Source: Kiritimatiellia bacterium (GTDB lineage Bacteria > Verrucomicrobiota > Kiritimatiellia > CAIQIC01 > Lenti-01). From it: 52,341 bases of DNA. Under the pieces are notes generated by a model. That model was not told the origin of the DNA. It was given only the letters and a program-made list of their open reading frames with translations, and ran no database searches. The translations under genes were made by a program, and so were the position numbers. Numbering within the stretch: position 1 is the first letter of the stretch; each line of letters begins with the position of its first letter. Below, piece by piece: positions 7,125-16,753 of this stretch. Location of the stretch: positions 1-52,341 of the forward strand of contig JAFYAC010000045.1 of NCBI GenBank assembly GCA_017540905.1, read 5' to 3'.

Positions 7125-9443
7125 ATGGCCATCAAGAAATCCCAACTGTATTCGAAGCTGTGGCAGGCGTGCGACGAGCTGCGCGGCGGCATGGACGCGA
7201 GCCAGTACAAGGACTACGTCCTGGTGCTGCTGTTCATCAAGTACATCAGCGACCGGGCGAAGAGCGGCGACGGCGGCCTGCTGATCGACCTGCCGGAGGG
7301 CTGCACCTTCGGCGACCTGGTGGCGTTCAAGGGCAGCGCGGACATCGGCGAGAGGATGAACAAGGTCCTCGAACGCATCGGCGGGGCGAACAAGCAGCTG
7401 GCGGACACGATCACCTCCGCGGACTTCGCCGACGAGCAGAAGCTGGGGAAGGGCAAGGACCTGGTCGAGACGGTTTCCAACCTGATCGGCATCTTCCAGG
7501 ACAAGGACCTGGACCTCTCGAGCAACCGGGCGGCGGACGACGACCTGATCGGCGACGCCTACGAATACCTGATGAAAAACTTCGCCACCCAGTCCGGCAA
7601 GTCCAAGGGCCAGTTCTACACGCCGGGCGAAGTCAGCCGCCTGATGGCCCAGATCGTGGACATCGCGGCGGACACGCGCCCGATGATTTCCATCTACGAC
7701 ATGGCCTGCGGCTCCGGTTCGCTGCTGATCCGCGCGGCCGTCGAATCGGGGCGCCCGTTCGACAGGGTCGCCATCGAAGGGCAGGAGAAAGACCTCGCGA
7801 CCATCGGCATGGCCAAGATGTCGATGGTCATCCACGGCATCGACGACGCGGAGCTCAAGCACGGCAACACGCTGACCGACCCGCAGCACCGGGTGGACGA
7901 CACCCGCCTGCGGACGTTCGACTACTGCTTCGCCAATCCGCCCTTCTCGCTGAAGGGGTGGATGAAGGGCGCGCAGGAAAACGACCCCTTCGGGCGCTGG
8001 GGCCACGGCGGCGGCGTCGCGCCCGTGCCGCCGCCGAAGTGCGGCGACTACGCCTTCCTCCTGCACATGGTGGCCTCCCTCAAGTCGAGGGGCCGGGCGG
8101 CGATCATCCTGCCGCACGGCGTCCTTTTCCGGGGCCATGCCGAAGCCGCCATCCGCAAGTTCCTCGTGGAAAAGCGCATCGTTTCGGGCATCATCGGCCT
8201 GCCGCCCAACCTCTTTTTCGGGACGGGCATCCCCGCCTGCATCATCGTCCTGGACAAGGGGGCCGCGCCGGCCTCCAAGGGGATTTTCATGATCGACGCC
8301 AAGGAGGGCTACGCGAAGGACGGGGCGAAGAACCGCCTGCGCGAGTGCGACATCCGGCGCATCGTCGATGCCTGGAAAGCGCATGCCGGCATCCCGCACT
8401 ACGCGCGGATGGTGGAGTACGGCGAAATCGAAGGAAACGACTACAGCCTGAACCTCCCGCGCTACATCGTCCCGGCGGACCGGGAAGTGCGCCAGGACCT
8501 CGCCGGGCACATCCGGGGCGGCATTCCCGAGGCGGACGCCGCGGCCTGCCCGGCGGTGCTCTTCGAGCCCCTGCGCGAGGGATACGTCCGGCTGGCCGGG
8601 TCCGCGGATGAAGTCGCGGCGAACCTCGACGCCGACCCCGTGACGGGGGCGGCGGCGGAGAAGTACCGGCAGGCGTGCACGGGCTGGCTCGGCTGGTTCA
8701 AGAAGCACGCCCTCGCCATCGGGCAGGGCAACCGGCCGAAGGAACTCATCGCGGAGTGGTCGGGGCGCCTCCTGCGAACGGCGAAGGAATGCGGGACGCT
8801 CGTGGACGCCTACGACGTTTACGAAATCCTGATGGAGTACTGGGCCGAAACGATGCAGGACGACTGTTATCTCGTCTCCCGCGACGGCTGGAAGGCCGAA
8901 CTGCAGCCGCCGGCCCGGAAGCGGGCGGACTGGAAAAATTACGTGTGCGACCTGCTCCCGGTCGAAATCGTCGCCCGCGACGTCTTCGCCGACGAGCTGG
9001 CCGAACTGGATGACCTCGGGGCGAAACTGGATGAAAGGACGGCCCGGATGGACGAAATCGACGCCCAACTGGCCGAGGAAGATCCGGACGAGGAATTCGA
9101 CGAAGAAGCCGCCGCGGCCGAGCGCAAGGAACTCGACAAGAAGGCCAAGTCCCTCCGGAAATCCATCAAGGATGCCAACAGGGAGCTGACGGAAAAACTC
9201 ATGGCCTTCTATGCCGGCATGACCCCCGAAGACGTCAGGACGTTCGTGGTCGAACGCAAGTGGATGCCGACCCTCGAAGAACGCTTTTCCGCGGAACTGG
9301 CGCGTGTGAAAGCCTCCATCGTCGCCGACGTCCGGTCGCTGGCGGCCCGCTACGCCGTGACCTTGCCCGAGGCCGCGCGGGAGGTGGAAGCTTTGGAGAA
9401 GAAGGTCGCGAAGCACCTCGCAGCCATGGGCATCGAGCATTAG
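7125..9443 (+). CDS. hsdM: Type I restriction-modification system methyltransferase subunit
   Basis: 772 residues, longer than the usual ~500-550. The N-terminal helical domain (LWQACDELRGGMDASQYKDYVLVLLF) and KGQFYTPGEVSRLM are typical of HsdM. SAM motif I is DMACGSGSL (192-200) and catalytic motif IV is NPPF (271-274), both intact, so it should methylate adenine at N6 when joined with HsdS. The additional C-terminal ~200 residues include an acidic coiled coil (AQLAEEDPDEEFDEEAAAAE and KKAKSLRKSIKD), probably for docking HsdS. Start ATG 7125 lies one base after the preceding stop; the next gene starts nine bases after this stop. Confidence 0.95.
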   Translation: MAIKKSQLYSKLWQACDELRGGMDASQYKDYVLVLLFIKYISDRAKSGDGGLLIDLPEGCTFGDLVAFKGSADIGERMNKVLERIGGANKQLADTITSADFADEQKLGKGKDLVETVSNLIGIFQDKDLDLSSNRAADDDLIGDAYEYLMKNFATQSGKSKGQFYTPGEVSRLMAQIVDIAADTRPMISIYDMACGSGSLLIRAAVESGRPFDRVAIEGQEKDLATIGMAKMSMVIHGIDDAELKHGNTLTDPQHRVDDTRLRTFDYCFANPPFSLKGWMKGAQENDPFGRWGHGGGVAPVPPPKCGDYAFLLHMVASLKSRGRAAIILPHGVLFRGHAEAAIRKFLVEKRIVSGIIGLPPNLFFGTGIPACIIVLDKGAAPASKGIFMIDAKEGYAKDGAKNRLRECDIRRIVDAWKAHAGIPHYARMVEYGEIEGNDYSLNLPRYIVPADREVRQDLAGHIRGGIPEADAAACPAVLFEPLREGYVRLAGSADEVAANLDADPVTGAAAEKYRQACTGWLGWFKKHALAIGQGNRPKELIAEWSGRLLRTAKECGTLVDAYDVYEILMEYWAETMQDDCYLVSRDGWKAELQPPARKRADWKNYVCDLLPVEIVARDVFADELAELDDLGAKLDERTARMDEIDAQLAEEDPDEEFDEEAAAAERKELDKKAKSLRKSIKDANRELTEKLMAFYAGMTPEDVRTFVVERKWMPTLEERFSAELARVKASIVADVRSLAARYAVTLPEAAREVEALEKKVAKHLAAMGIEH

Positions 9444-9452
9444 GAGCCCGGC

Positions 9453-10721
9453 GTGAGAACGACGAAATTCAAACCCAGCGAAATCGGCCCCATCCCCATG
9501 GATTGGGAGGTGAAGAGGCTGGGAGAGTTTGGTGCTTTCAAGAATGGAATAAGTAAGGCCGCCGACTCATTCGGCCATGGCGTTCCTTTCGTGAATTTGG
9601 TGGATGTGTTTGGGAAGAGTCGTCTGACTTCGGCAGAAGGCCTTGGATTGGTTGAGGCGTCACATGCCGAAATTGCCGATTGTGGCTTGAAGCAAGGTGA
9701 TACTCTGTTTGTGAGATCTTCTGTAAAACCTGAAGGAGTCGGACTTGCAACGGTGATTGATGGCGAACTGCCCAATACCGTGTTTTCTGGTTTTTTGCTC
9801 CGTTACCGTGATAATGAGCTTGAAGTTGGATATAAACGGTATGCGTTTGCGGAAGCCAAGTTCCGACGGCGCGTAATTGCCGCGAGTACTGTCAGCGCAA
9901 ATACGAATGTCAATCAAACGGCCTTGAAAGGCCTGTTTGTTCCCGTTCCTCCTCTCCCCGAGCAGCGTCGCATCGCAACGGCACTGTCCGATGCGGACGC
10001 ATGGATCGAGTCGCTGGAGAAGCTGATTGAAAAGAAGAAGCTCGTTAAACAAGGCACCATGCAGGCCCTTCTTTCCGGCAAGATCCGACTGCCAGGGTTC
10101 TCAGGAAAGTGGGTGGAGAGGCGGCTGGGAGAGTGTGGAGTTTTCCGCAAGGGAACTGGCATTTCACGGGAGGATGGTCGGAGTGGAAGCATCCCCGCTG
10201 TTCGATATGGAGAATTGTACACCCACCATGATTGCATCATCCAGAGTTTTGCCTCGCATATTTCGGAAGCCGTAGCCAGCCGGGCTACTCTTCTCAAGCC
10301 CGGCGACATTCTGTTTGCCTGTTCTGGAGAAACCAAAGAAGAAATCGGGAAATGTGCGGCGTTCATTCAGCCAATACGGGCTTATGCCGGAGGTGACTTG
10401 CTCATCATGACGCCCAAGCCGGCATGTTGCGATTCGATGTTCCTGGGATACGCCCTGAACGCCTCGCAATGCCAAGCCCAGAAAGCTGCGTCCGGACAAG
10501 GCGATGCTGTTGTCCATATCCACAAAGGGGCCGTGGAATCAATTGAAATATCCCTCCCATCCACCCTTGCCGAGCAGCGCGCAATCGCCGAAGTCCTGTC
10601 TGACATGGACGCGGAACTCGCCGCCCTGTCCCGCGAGAAGGCGAAGGCGGAACAAATCAAGCAGGGGATGATGCAGGAGTTGCTGACGGGAAAAACAAGG
10701 TTGGATAAGAAAGGAGAATGA
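9453..10721 (+). CDS. hsdS: Type I restriction-modification system specificity subunit
   Basis: 422 residues with GTG start (9453) and AGGAG just after the hsdM stop. Two target-recognition domains are followed by two conserved helical repeats: PLPEQRRIATALSDADAWIE (~167-186) with KQGTMQALLSGK, and AEQRAIAEVLSDMDAELA with KQGMMQELLTGKTRL at the end. This half-repeat architecture recognises a bipartite DNA site. GC content falls noticeably from this gene onward compared with hsdM and hsdR, in line with the frequent recombination of hsdS. A second copy of its last codons lies at 12963-13016. Confidence 0.95.
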   Translation: MRTTKFKPSEIGPIPMDWEVKRLGEFGAFKNGISKAADSFGHGVPFVNLVDVFGKSRLTSAEGLGLVEASHAEIADCGLKQGDTLFVRSSVKPEGVGLATVIDGELPNTVFSGFLLRYRDNELEVGYKRYAFAEAKFRRRVIAASTVSANTNVNQTALKGLFVPVPPLPEQRRIATALSDADAWIESLEKLIEKKKLVKQGTMQALLSGKIRLPGFSGKWVERRLGECGVFRKGTGISREDGRSGSIPAVRYGELYTHHDCIIQSFASHISEAVASRATLLKPGDILFACSGETKEEIGKCAAFIQPIRAYAGGDLLIMTPKPACCDSMFLGYALNASQCQAQKAASGQGDAVVHIHKGAVESIEISLPSTLAEQRAIAEVLSDMDAELAALSREKAKAEQIKQGMMQELLTGKTRLDKKGE

Positions 10722-10725
10722 ATAC

Positions 10726-11736
10726 ATGGCAGCGTTTCCACTACAAGCCAAAGTCAATGCCGACATCAAGGCGGACCTCACGCCTCTTTCACAGGCCGCT
10801 GCGAATTTGGCGGATTCCCCGCGGAAAGGTGTCGGGAAGATTTTTCACGCCTTTGTCGGTCCTTGGGTCGCGAACCGTGAACGCAACATTGCCCTGCTCC
10901 AAGCGCAAACCGAGAAAGACTGTGCCGACATCAAGAACGGCGTGAAGATTTACCGGGAGGGAAGGCTGTTGGGTTATCCAAATCCGGAGGGAAGCGTCGA
11001 TCCATATGACGTTTTGCATGCTCTGAACCACAAATCAGACGCGCGGCGTCTGCAAGCCGCCGTGGAAGAGGCGGCACGCCAGATATACGACGTCCCTCCC
11101 GCGGACATCTCCGACGCCCCGATATCCCAAACCTTCTTCAACCGCTGGCGCCGCGAGGCGGAGATGATAGACGAAGACGTCTTGCGCCAGTTCTGGGCCC
11201 GTCTTCTCGTCGAAGAAACGAAGAAACCGAACAGCATTTCCCCCGGGACCCTTGAAGTGGCCCGCAACTTGACGTCTGCGGATGCCGCGTTGTTCCAGAA
11301 GCTTTGCAGAGGAGTTGTGGACAGCGCACTGATTATTGACGCCAATGAAAAACCAATCCATGGAACATATGAGGATGTGCTGACTCTTCAAGACGCAGGT
11401 CTTCTAAACAGCCAAGGATCCCTGTTGAAAACGACCTCTTCTTCGGAACATGGCTCGATATTCTTTAACACCGAGCGACTTGCAATTTGTTCGAAACCAA
11501 AGCCACTTCAAAGCGCGTGCCACAAATTGACGCGGGCAGGCATGGAAATCATGAAAACCATTTATGTCAAAAGGAGCGAAGATGATGTGATTGCCATGGC
11601 AAAGATCATGGCTTCACATGTTCCACAGAGCTTGATATTCGTCTTCAGGACCGAAGAAGTTCCTCGACAGGATGGAACCATCCAGTACCAAGTGAACACG
11701 GACAAGCTCATTTGGACAAGTGCCGGAATGAGGTAA
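10726..11736 (+). CDS. DUF2806-like protein in restriction locus
   Basis: 336 residues, no signal peptide. The central block SQTFFNRWRREAEMIDED then VLRQFWARLLVEE, followed by SPGTLEVARNLTSADAALF, matches what I know of DUF2806/TIGR03899-like proteins found in phage-defence and accessory regions; no activity is known for them. The N-terminus (DSPRKGVGKIFHAFVGPWV) is basic and could contact membrane or DNA. It starts four bases after hsdS, so it is co-transcribed. Its C-terminus overlaps an upstream alternative ATG of the membrane protein. Family name is from memory of motif patterns, not a search. Confidence 0.6.
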   Translation: MAAFPLQAKVNADIKADLTPLSQAAANLADSPRKGVGKIFHAFVGPWVANRERNIALLQAQTEKDCADIKNGVKIYREGRLLGYPNPEGSVDPYDVLHALNHKSDARRLQAAVEEAARQIYDVPPADISDAPISQTFFNRWRREAEMIDEDVLRQFWARLLVEETKKPNSISPGTLEVARNLTSADAALFQKLCRGVVDSALIIDANEKPIHGTYEDVLTLQDAGLLNSQGSLLKTTSSSEHGSIFFNTERLAICSKPKPLQSACHKLTRAGMEIMKTIYVKRSEDDVIAMAKIMASHVPQSLIFVFRTEEVPRQDGTIQYQVNTDKLIWTSAGMR

Positions 11737-11786
11737 GGAATGAAAGCAGGGGAAGATATGGTGCTGCCGAAAGGAGTCTAAGAAGG

Positions 11787-12626
11787 ATGGCCTGGATCGA
11801 ACAGGAAAATGAACAGGCAAAGCTGCGAGAACGATTCCGTATCTCGCAAGCGTGGCAACTCATAAAAAAGCATCCTGTATTGTCTTTGCTCATTACAGGC
11901 GGCATGTGGTGTGGAAAGGAGGTTCTGGCGGTTACCCTTCACCCGATTTTTGACACTTGTGGTACAGCTCTCCAGAACACTTCTCTCAATGCCTGGCAAA
12001 AACTATGCAGCATGGAATACATCGCGGCAGCCAAATACAACATGACAGACCTTTTTATCGGACCTGTGTTTGTGGTGGTTTTTGCATTTTTGGCTTGGCT
12101 TTGTCTCTCGCAAATCCAAGTTGCAAAAGTCCACCGCAATCTAAAAAACTATTTGGCGGCAAATCTGAAGCGGGAAAATCATTTCAAATGCCTGGTTTCG
12201 ACGGCAATGCCTGGGGGCGCACAAAAGGAACTCTGCGAGCTCCTTGAGAGAAACCGCAAAGAGCGGGAAATGCTGGTAACGGATTTCCTGACCGTTCGGA
12301 CCGCGAAGCGGAGCACAGTTATTCTTCTCTTTATTTCGTCAATTATCTTGATTCTTTCCCTGTCATTTTCATTCTCTGTTTATCAATTCAAGAGTGATTT
12401 CCAAAGGGAGTGTGATATTCTTCGCCCATACATGTCTGACAGTGATTATCACCGGTTGATTCGGCAGTGGACGATGATGACCGCCCAAACAGACTATCTT
12501 GCGATCGAAAAGCAACTTGCAAAGATTCGAGGCCAGATTGAATTGTACGACAACGCGGAGCTCGTGAACGAGATTTTCAGGGCCAAGGCTGCCGCCCAGG
12601 AGGAGGGAAAACGAAATAGACGCTGA
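11787..12626 (+). CDS. Three-helix membrane protein, unknown function
   Basis: 279 residues from ATG 11787, preceded by AAAGGAG at ten bases; an earlier in-frame ATG (11712) would overlap the DUF2806-like gene and has no ribosome site. Hydrophobic segments lie at ~31-50, ~88-108 and ~177-199, separated by charged loops (KELCELLERNRKEREML) and followed by a ~80-residue soluble tail rich in charged residues (LAIEKQLAKIRGQIEL). I recognise no family. It sits between a DUF2806-like gene and a large NTPase that also has two membrane segments, so the three may form a membrane-associated complex (inference). Confidence 0.7.
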   Translation: MAWIEQENEQAKLRERFRISQAWQLIKKHPVLSLLITGGMWCGKEVLAVTLHPIFDTCGTALQNTSLNAWQKLCSMEYIAAAKYNMTDLFIGPVFVVVFAFLAWLCLSQIQVAKVHRNLKNYLAANLKRENHFKCLVSTAMPGGAQKELCELLERNRKEREMLVTDFLTVRTAKRSTVILLFISSIILILSLSFSFSVYQFKSDFQRECDILRPYMSDSDYHRLIRQWTMMTAQTDYLAIEKQLAKIRGQIELYDNAELVNEIFRAKAAAQEEGKRNRR

Positions 12627-12674
12627 AGGACGGTTGCTGAAGGATACGGAGCCATGGATGAGGCTAGGTAGGTG

Positions 12675-12821
12675 ATGCCAGATAAAAGGATGGAAACGTG
12701 TCGCAAGTACACGACTCGGGAGTTGCTGCTGATCGAGTTGCAGAAGAATCTTCCCTTTCAGCGGAAGGTCGAGGGATTGCGGGAGCAACTGGGGGGCAAG
12801 AAGGACGGAAGCGCAGGATGA
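12675..12821 (+). CDS. Possible 48-residue small protein
   Basis: An ATG (12675) to TGA (12819) frame encoding MPDKRMETCRKYTTREL then a charged amphipathic stretch (ELQKNLPFQRKVEGL). The upstream aggtaggtg is a poor ribosome site. It may be a real small gene or a leftover of a degraded gene beside the hsdS scrap at 12963. No family recognised. Confidence 0.3.
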   Translation: MPDKRMETCRKYTTRELLLIELQKNLPFQRKVEGLREQLGGKKDGSAG

Positions 12822-12850
12822 CGGGGAAACGCATGGAGAGAACGATGAGG

Positions 12851-12900
12851 GCGGAGTGCCTGGGTTTCCCGGGCGGTGCGGCTGAAGCCGCACTCTGCGA
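12851..12900. repeat. REP-like hairpin with CTGAAG core
   Basis: gcggctgaagccgc (12879-12892) lies inside a larger foldback (gcggagtgc ... gcactctgc). The CTGAAG-core hairpin recurs inside the adjacent RAYT gene at 16854, 17508 and, inverted, 17559. Confidence 0.55.
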
Positions 12901-12962
12901 GGGGGGGACGGGCATGGCGAAGGGACGGGGAGCGGTCGGAAGGGGGGAGACCAGAGATGGGG

Positions 12963-13016
12963 GAGATGATGCAGGAGTTGCTGACGGGCCGCGTGCGGGT
13001 GGCGGGAGGAGAGTGA
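12963..13016 (+). pseudogene. 3'-end remnant of a second hsdS
   Basis: Frame EMMQELLTGRVRVAGGE then TGA. This duplicates the HsdS C-terminus (MMQELLTGKTRL); 'atgatgcaggagttgctgacggg' is shared exactly with 10667-10689. Only the last ~17 codons remain, directly before the NTPase start. It implies the cargo genes were inserted at, or exchanged through, an hsdS 3' end. Confidence 0.7.
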
Positions 13017-13017
13017 G

Positions 13018-16000
13018 ATGAAGGAGACGGAAAGCATGAAAAAACCCCAACAGATGGAAGAACAGGAGCCATACTTTTTCTCTCTCACTCCGACGAAGAA
13101 TGCAGAGAACATCGAAGCCTACCGCAAAGCGATGGATTATGCCTTGCAACAATCGGACATCTGCAACATTGCCGTTACAGGGCCGTATGGTTCCGGCAAA
13201 AGTTCATTTCTGCGGACTTATTTTGGCGAGCAAAAAGATGTGTTGTGGATTTCCCTGGCCTCTTTCCTCGGAGTACCCAAAGAAGAGCGTGGAAGAAACG
13301 GGAGGAATGCCTCCGGAGAGGAAACCGAAGAAAACGGGAACGCAAAAGAGGGGGAAGATTATTTTGGAGAAGAACGAAGATTGGAGTTGAGCATCCTCCA
13401 GCAGATCTTTTACAGGTTTAGCAGCAAAAAAGTACCATATTCCAGATTGTGCAAGACAACGTCCATTCCCAAGATGTGGTATTTCTGGCGCATTGCATGG
13501 ATTGTCTGGACATTTGTTTTCTTCGTTTGTGCTTGGCAACCAAATTATTTGAAAGATTTTGTTGGCAAATCGGCACGATACTGGATTGCAGACCACTCAA
13601 TATGGTTTTTCTGGGGCGGTGTCGCCGGGTTGTTTGTCTCTTTTTGTTTTCTTGCATGGTATGTCCTTTTTTGGCTCGCCACCAACAGGGTCCGCCACGT
13701 GGACGTAAAGGGCCTTGGAATTTCGATGTCGGACAAGACCGAGCGGTCCATCTTGAACCGCAACATCGACGAAATCATCTACCATTTCGAAGTGTCGAAA
13801 TACCGAACGGTGATTTTCGAAGACATTGACCGGTTTGACGATGTCGGCATCTTCACCAAGTTGAGAGAAGTCAATTTGATTTTGAACAATGCGGAGCAGA
13901 TTCCATCCAAGCTTAAACCCATCCGTTTCATTTATGCCCTGAGGGAAGATCTGTTCATCAAAAAAACGGACAAGGTCAAGTTTTTCGACATCATTATTCC
14001 CATCATCCCACAGATCAACGCATCCAATTCACGAACCGAAGTGTTGAAGTTTCTCAAAGGGATAGGGGCCGACGAGCTGGACGAGGCATTGGTCAAGTGC
14101 GTGAAGCTTTTGGCTCCCTATGTTTCCGATTTGCGGCTTCTCAGAAACATCTGCAACGAATACAGAACATACAAAGAGCAGATACCCGAGTGCACTTCCA
14201 ATCAAGAACTTTTGGGTTTGATCGTGTTCAAGAACTTCTTCCCCAAGGAATTTGCCCTCATGCATGCCGAGTCGGGAATGATGTGGAGTTTTATGGAGGC
14301 GAAGAAAAAGGCGCAAAACAAAAAGATCGAAGAAGTCGAAAAGCAAATCGAGAATCTGAAGGCTGAAATTCAACATATCAAGGAGGAGATGCTGCCTGAT
14401 GTCCAGAAATTGCAGTCGCTATATTACGTGACTCTGATGAAAGAATTTAGAAGGAATGATCCATATTGTTACATCGATCGGGAACAGATTTCGACAACGG
14501 AAATCATACACAGGCAGAATTGGTTTAATGAATTGCGGGAAAGCAAATATTTCCGCGGGCCATATGGAAACCCTATTCAATGGTCAGATATAGAAAAGGA
14601 CACCGATCCGAACTGCTCTTACGAAGAGCATGTCAAGCGGATCGAGGGACGCAAAAATGGCCGTATTGCGGAAATCAAGCGGGGCATACAGCTTCACAGA
14701 GACCATCAAAGACGGATTCGCCGTCAAACAATTCAAGAATTGATGGCCGAAGGGGTTTTGAGAGATGAAACCATCGCGGCTATTGCCGGAGCATGCGGCG
14801 GGGACAGGCAAGATATCGAACTCGTTTTGATTCTGTTGAAAAACGGCCTGCTCAACGAACGATACTATTTGAACATTTCGATTTTCCATGAGGTTGATGG
14901 CATCAACTCTCCAGTCGATCACCATTTTGTGATTCAAGTGACAAGAGGCGAGGAGACAGATTGGAATCTCAGCCTCAAGGATCCACGGACTCTTGTCGAA
15001 AACTTCGATCTGCAATATTTCTCCAAGTCTTCCATGATGAACTACGATATTTGCCGGGAGCTGTTGGATCAACCCGAAAGCGAAAAGGCAAAAGAGTTCT
15101 GGACCATGCTTTCCCATGGCGGACAAAAAAACAATGAATTCGTTGATGGATACACCAAAGTGCGTGGCGCAGAAGGGAAAGGCACCTTGTTGTTTGATTG
15201 CATCATGGAAGTCAGTCCGAACTATATTTCCGAATTGCTCATAACTTACTCTTCTGACGAAATCTGGCCTCGTGAATTCGCGGAATACCAGCTGGGTCTG
15301 TACATTGCATGGACCTTGCGGCAGGAGCAAACGACGGCCTTGGCCCCGGACGTAAAAGAATTTATGGAAGCCACAGCCTCCATTCCTCGACTGTTGCGGA
15401 ATAACGGGATTTCCGATGTCGCGGAAATGAAATCCTTCGTGAAAGGTTTTGGATTGAAGTTCAAGGTGCTCGACTTTGACCAGGCGAAAGAAACCGGCTT
15501 TCTCGACGTGGTCATCGACCAAGAAGCGTACGTTTTGGAACACGATTTCCTCAAAGGGCTCCTACAATCCAAAGGTGCAGCAACGGAAGATTTCGAGAAA
15601 AGGAATTTCTCGACAATCGCCGATTGCAGAATTCCGCAGATTATCGGATATGCCCACCGGGAGTTCAAATCGTACCTCGCTCAGGTATATTCGCGGTTGG
15701 AATACCAGCAGGAGGATACCTGCGACCATGTTGCAAGTGTCCTGAATAGCGAGGACTTGAGCGACGAGGATGTCGCGCAATTCGTCGCGAAACAGTCGCC
15801 GCAAGGAAGAATCGATGATGCCAAGAAACTTCATTCGGACAAGGCTCTTGGTCGGTGCATAAAACTCAAGTGGCTTCTGCCCTCATGGCAAAATGCTGGT
15901 GAAGTGTGGCGTAGAGACAGCAAAAAGGACAAGAGTTTGTCCTTCGAGTACCTCAACGACACCGATTGCTACAACACATTGTCCCAAAAGAACTCATGTG

Positions 16001-16725
16001 GAATCCCATGGAAAGAAGCCGAGGAATGGGCAAAGCAATTGGCGGAAGCGAAGGCATTGTCGGACGAAGCGGTGAAAGGACTTTTGTCCGGTATGAACAA
16101 AGGGGTGATTACGGGTTATTCCGGTGCCAATGCAACGCCACAACGCATCGAGTATCTGGTGCAAGGGAGACGCATCCGGTATTCAAAGAAATTGTACAAA
16201 GCGCTCCGAAACCTGAACAATGATTCCCACGTCATGCTCGCCGCCAAATTCATCAACGAGTTTTGCGATGAATACGAACCGGGCATGGCAGAGATGGAGG
16301 ATGCCAAAAAGCTTTTGATGTCCCCACACCTCCATCGCTCCAATCACCCCGTGGCAATCAACACGCTGAAAGACATTGTGTTGAACAGCAAGGAGTTGCC
16401 GCTGCTTGTGGCCAGCATGACCATTGCAGAAAATTATGACCAGTTGGACGAGCAGGTTCTGGATGCAATTCTACCGCACCTGAAGCAGGTATCTTTGCAA
16501 TGCAAAATCATCCAGCACCTTGGTGGGCGGATAGATGAGATTCGAATCCGACTGAGAAGCATGTCGGAACCATACCGTAAGCTGGGAGACTTGGGATGTC
16601 ATCCCCTCATTCACCATTGGGATGGCTTGGATGGGTTCCTTGAGTTTTTGACAAGCAAGAGAATTGTATCGAGCTTCGAGAGAGATGAAGGGGGCAATGT
16701 ACGGGTCAACACGACGAAATTCTGA
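13018..16725 (+). CDS. YobI-like membrane P-loop NTPase
   Basis: 1235 residues. The N-terminal block FFSLTPTKNAENIEAYRKAM and Walker A GPYGSGKSS (55-63) are those of YobI-family P-loop NTPases, related to KAP-type ATPases. Two transmembrane helices (~154-174 and ~194-221) are inserted between Walker A and Walker B (VIFEDIDRFDD, 265-275), as in KAP proteins. A sensor-like RFIYALREDLF follows, then a coiled coil (~427-470), then ~750 residues of largely helical sequence with no recognised domain. The soluble part should face the cytoplasm. It begins two bases after the hsdS remnant and GC content is lower than in hsdR. It is probably a phage-defence component that works with the two preceding genes; its trigger and effect are unknown. 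Confidence 0.8.
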   Translation: MKETESMKKPQQMEEQEPYFFSLTPTKNAENIEAYRKAMDYALQQSDICNIAVTGPYGSGKSSFLRTYFGEQKDVLWISLASFLGVPKEERGRNGRNASGEETEENGNAKEGEDYFGEERRLELSILQQIFYRFSSKKVPYSRLCKTTSIPKMWYFWRIAWIVWTFVFFVCAWQPNYLKDFVGKSARYWIADHSIWFFWGGVAGLFVSFCFLAWYVLFWLATNRVRHVDVKGLGISMSDKTERSILNRNIDEIIYHFEVSKYRTVIFEDIDRFDDVGIFTKLREVNLILNNAEQIPSKLKPIRFIYALREDLFIKKTDKVKFFDIIIPIIPQINASNSRTEVLKFLKGIGADELDEALVKCVKLLAPYVSDLRLLRNICNEYRTYKEQIPECTSNQELLGLIVFKNFFPKEFALMHAESGMMWSFMEAKKKAQNKKIEEVEKQIENLKAEIQHIKEEMLPDVQKLQSLYYVTLMKEFRRNDPYCYIDREQISTTEIIHRQNWFNELRESKYFRGPYGNPIQWSDIEKDTDPNCSYEEHVKRIEGRKNGRIAEIKRGIQLHRDHQRRIRRQTIQELMAEGVLRDETIAAIAGACGGDRQDIELVLILLKNGLLNERYYLNISIFHEVDGINSPVDHHFVIQVTRGEETDWNLSLKDPRTLVENFDLQYFSKSSMMNYDICRELLDQPESEKAKEFWTMLSHGGQKNNEFVDGYTKVRGAEGKGTLLFDCIMEVSPNYISELLITYSSDEIWPREFAEYQLGLYIAWTLRQEQTTALAPDVKEFMEATASIPRLLRNNGISDVAEMKSFVKGFGLKFKVLDFDQAKETGFLDVVIDQEAYVLEHDFLKGLLQSKGAATEDFEKRNFSTIADCRIPQIIGYAHREFKSYLAQVYSRLEYQQEDTCDHVASVLNSEDLSDEDVAQFVAKQSPQGRIDDAKKLHSDKALGRCIKLKWLLPSWQNAGEVWRRDSKKDKSLSFEYLNDTDCYNTLSQKNSCGIPWKEAEEWAKQLAEAKALSDEAVKGLLSGMNKGVITGYSGANATPQRIEYLVQGRRIRYSKKLYKALRNLNNDSHVMLAAKFINEFCDEYEPGMAEMEDAKKLLMSPHLHRSNHPVAINTLKDIVLNSKELPLLVASMTIAENYDQLDEQVLDAILPHLKQVSLQCKIIQHLGGRIDEIRIRLRSMSEPYRKLGDLGCHPLIHHWDGLDGFLEFLTSKRIVSSFERDEGGNVRVNTTKF

Positions 16726-16753
16726 GGATGCCCGCAACGATGAGGAGAAGACC

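Noticed and set aside
12369-13152. Antisense Pro/Ser-rich frames opposite the 12.4-13.1 kb gap
   Set aside because: Low-complexity composition and no start signals; the strand with the hsdS remnant and NTPase start is coding.
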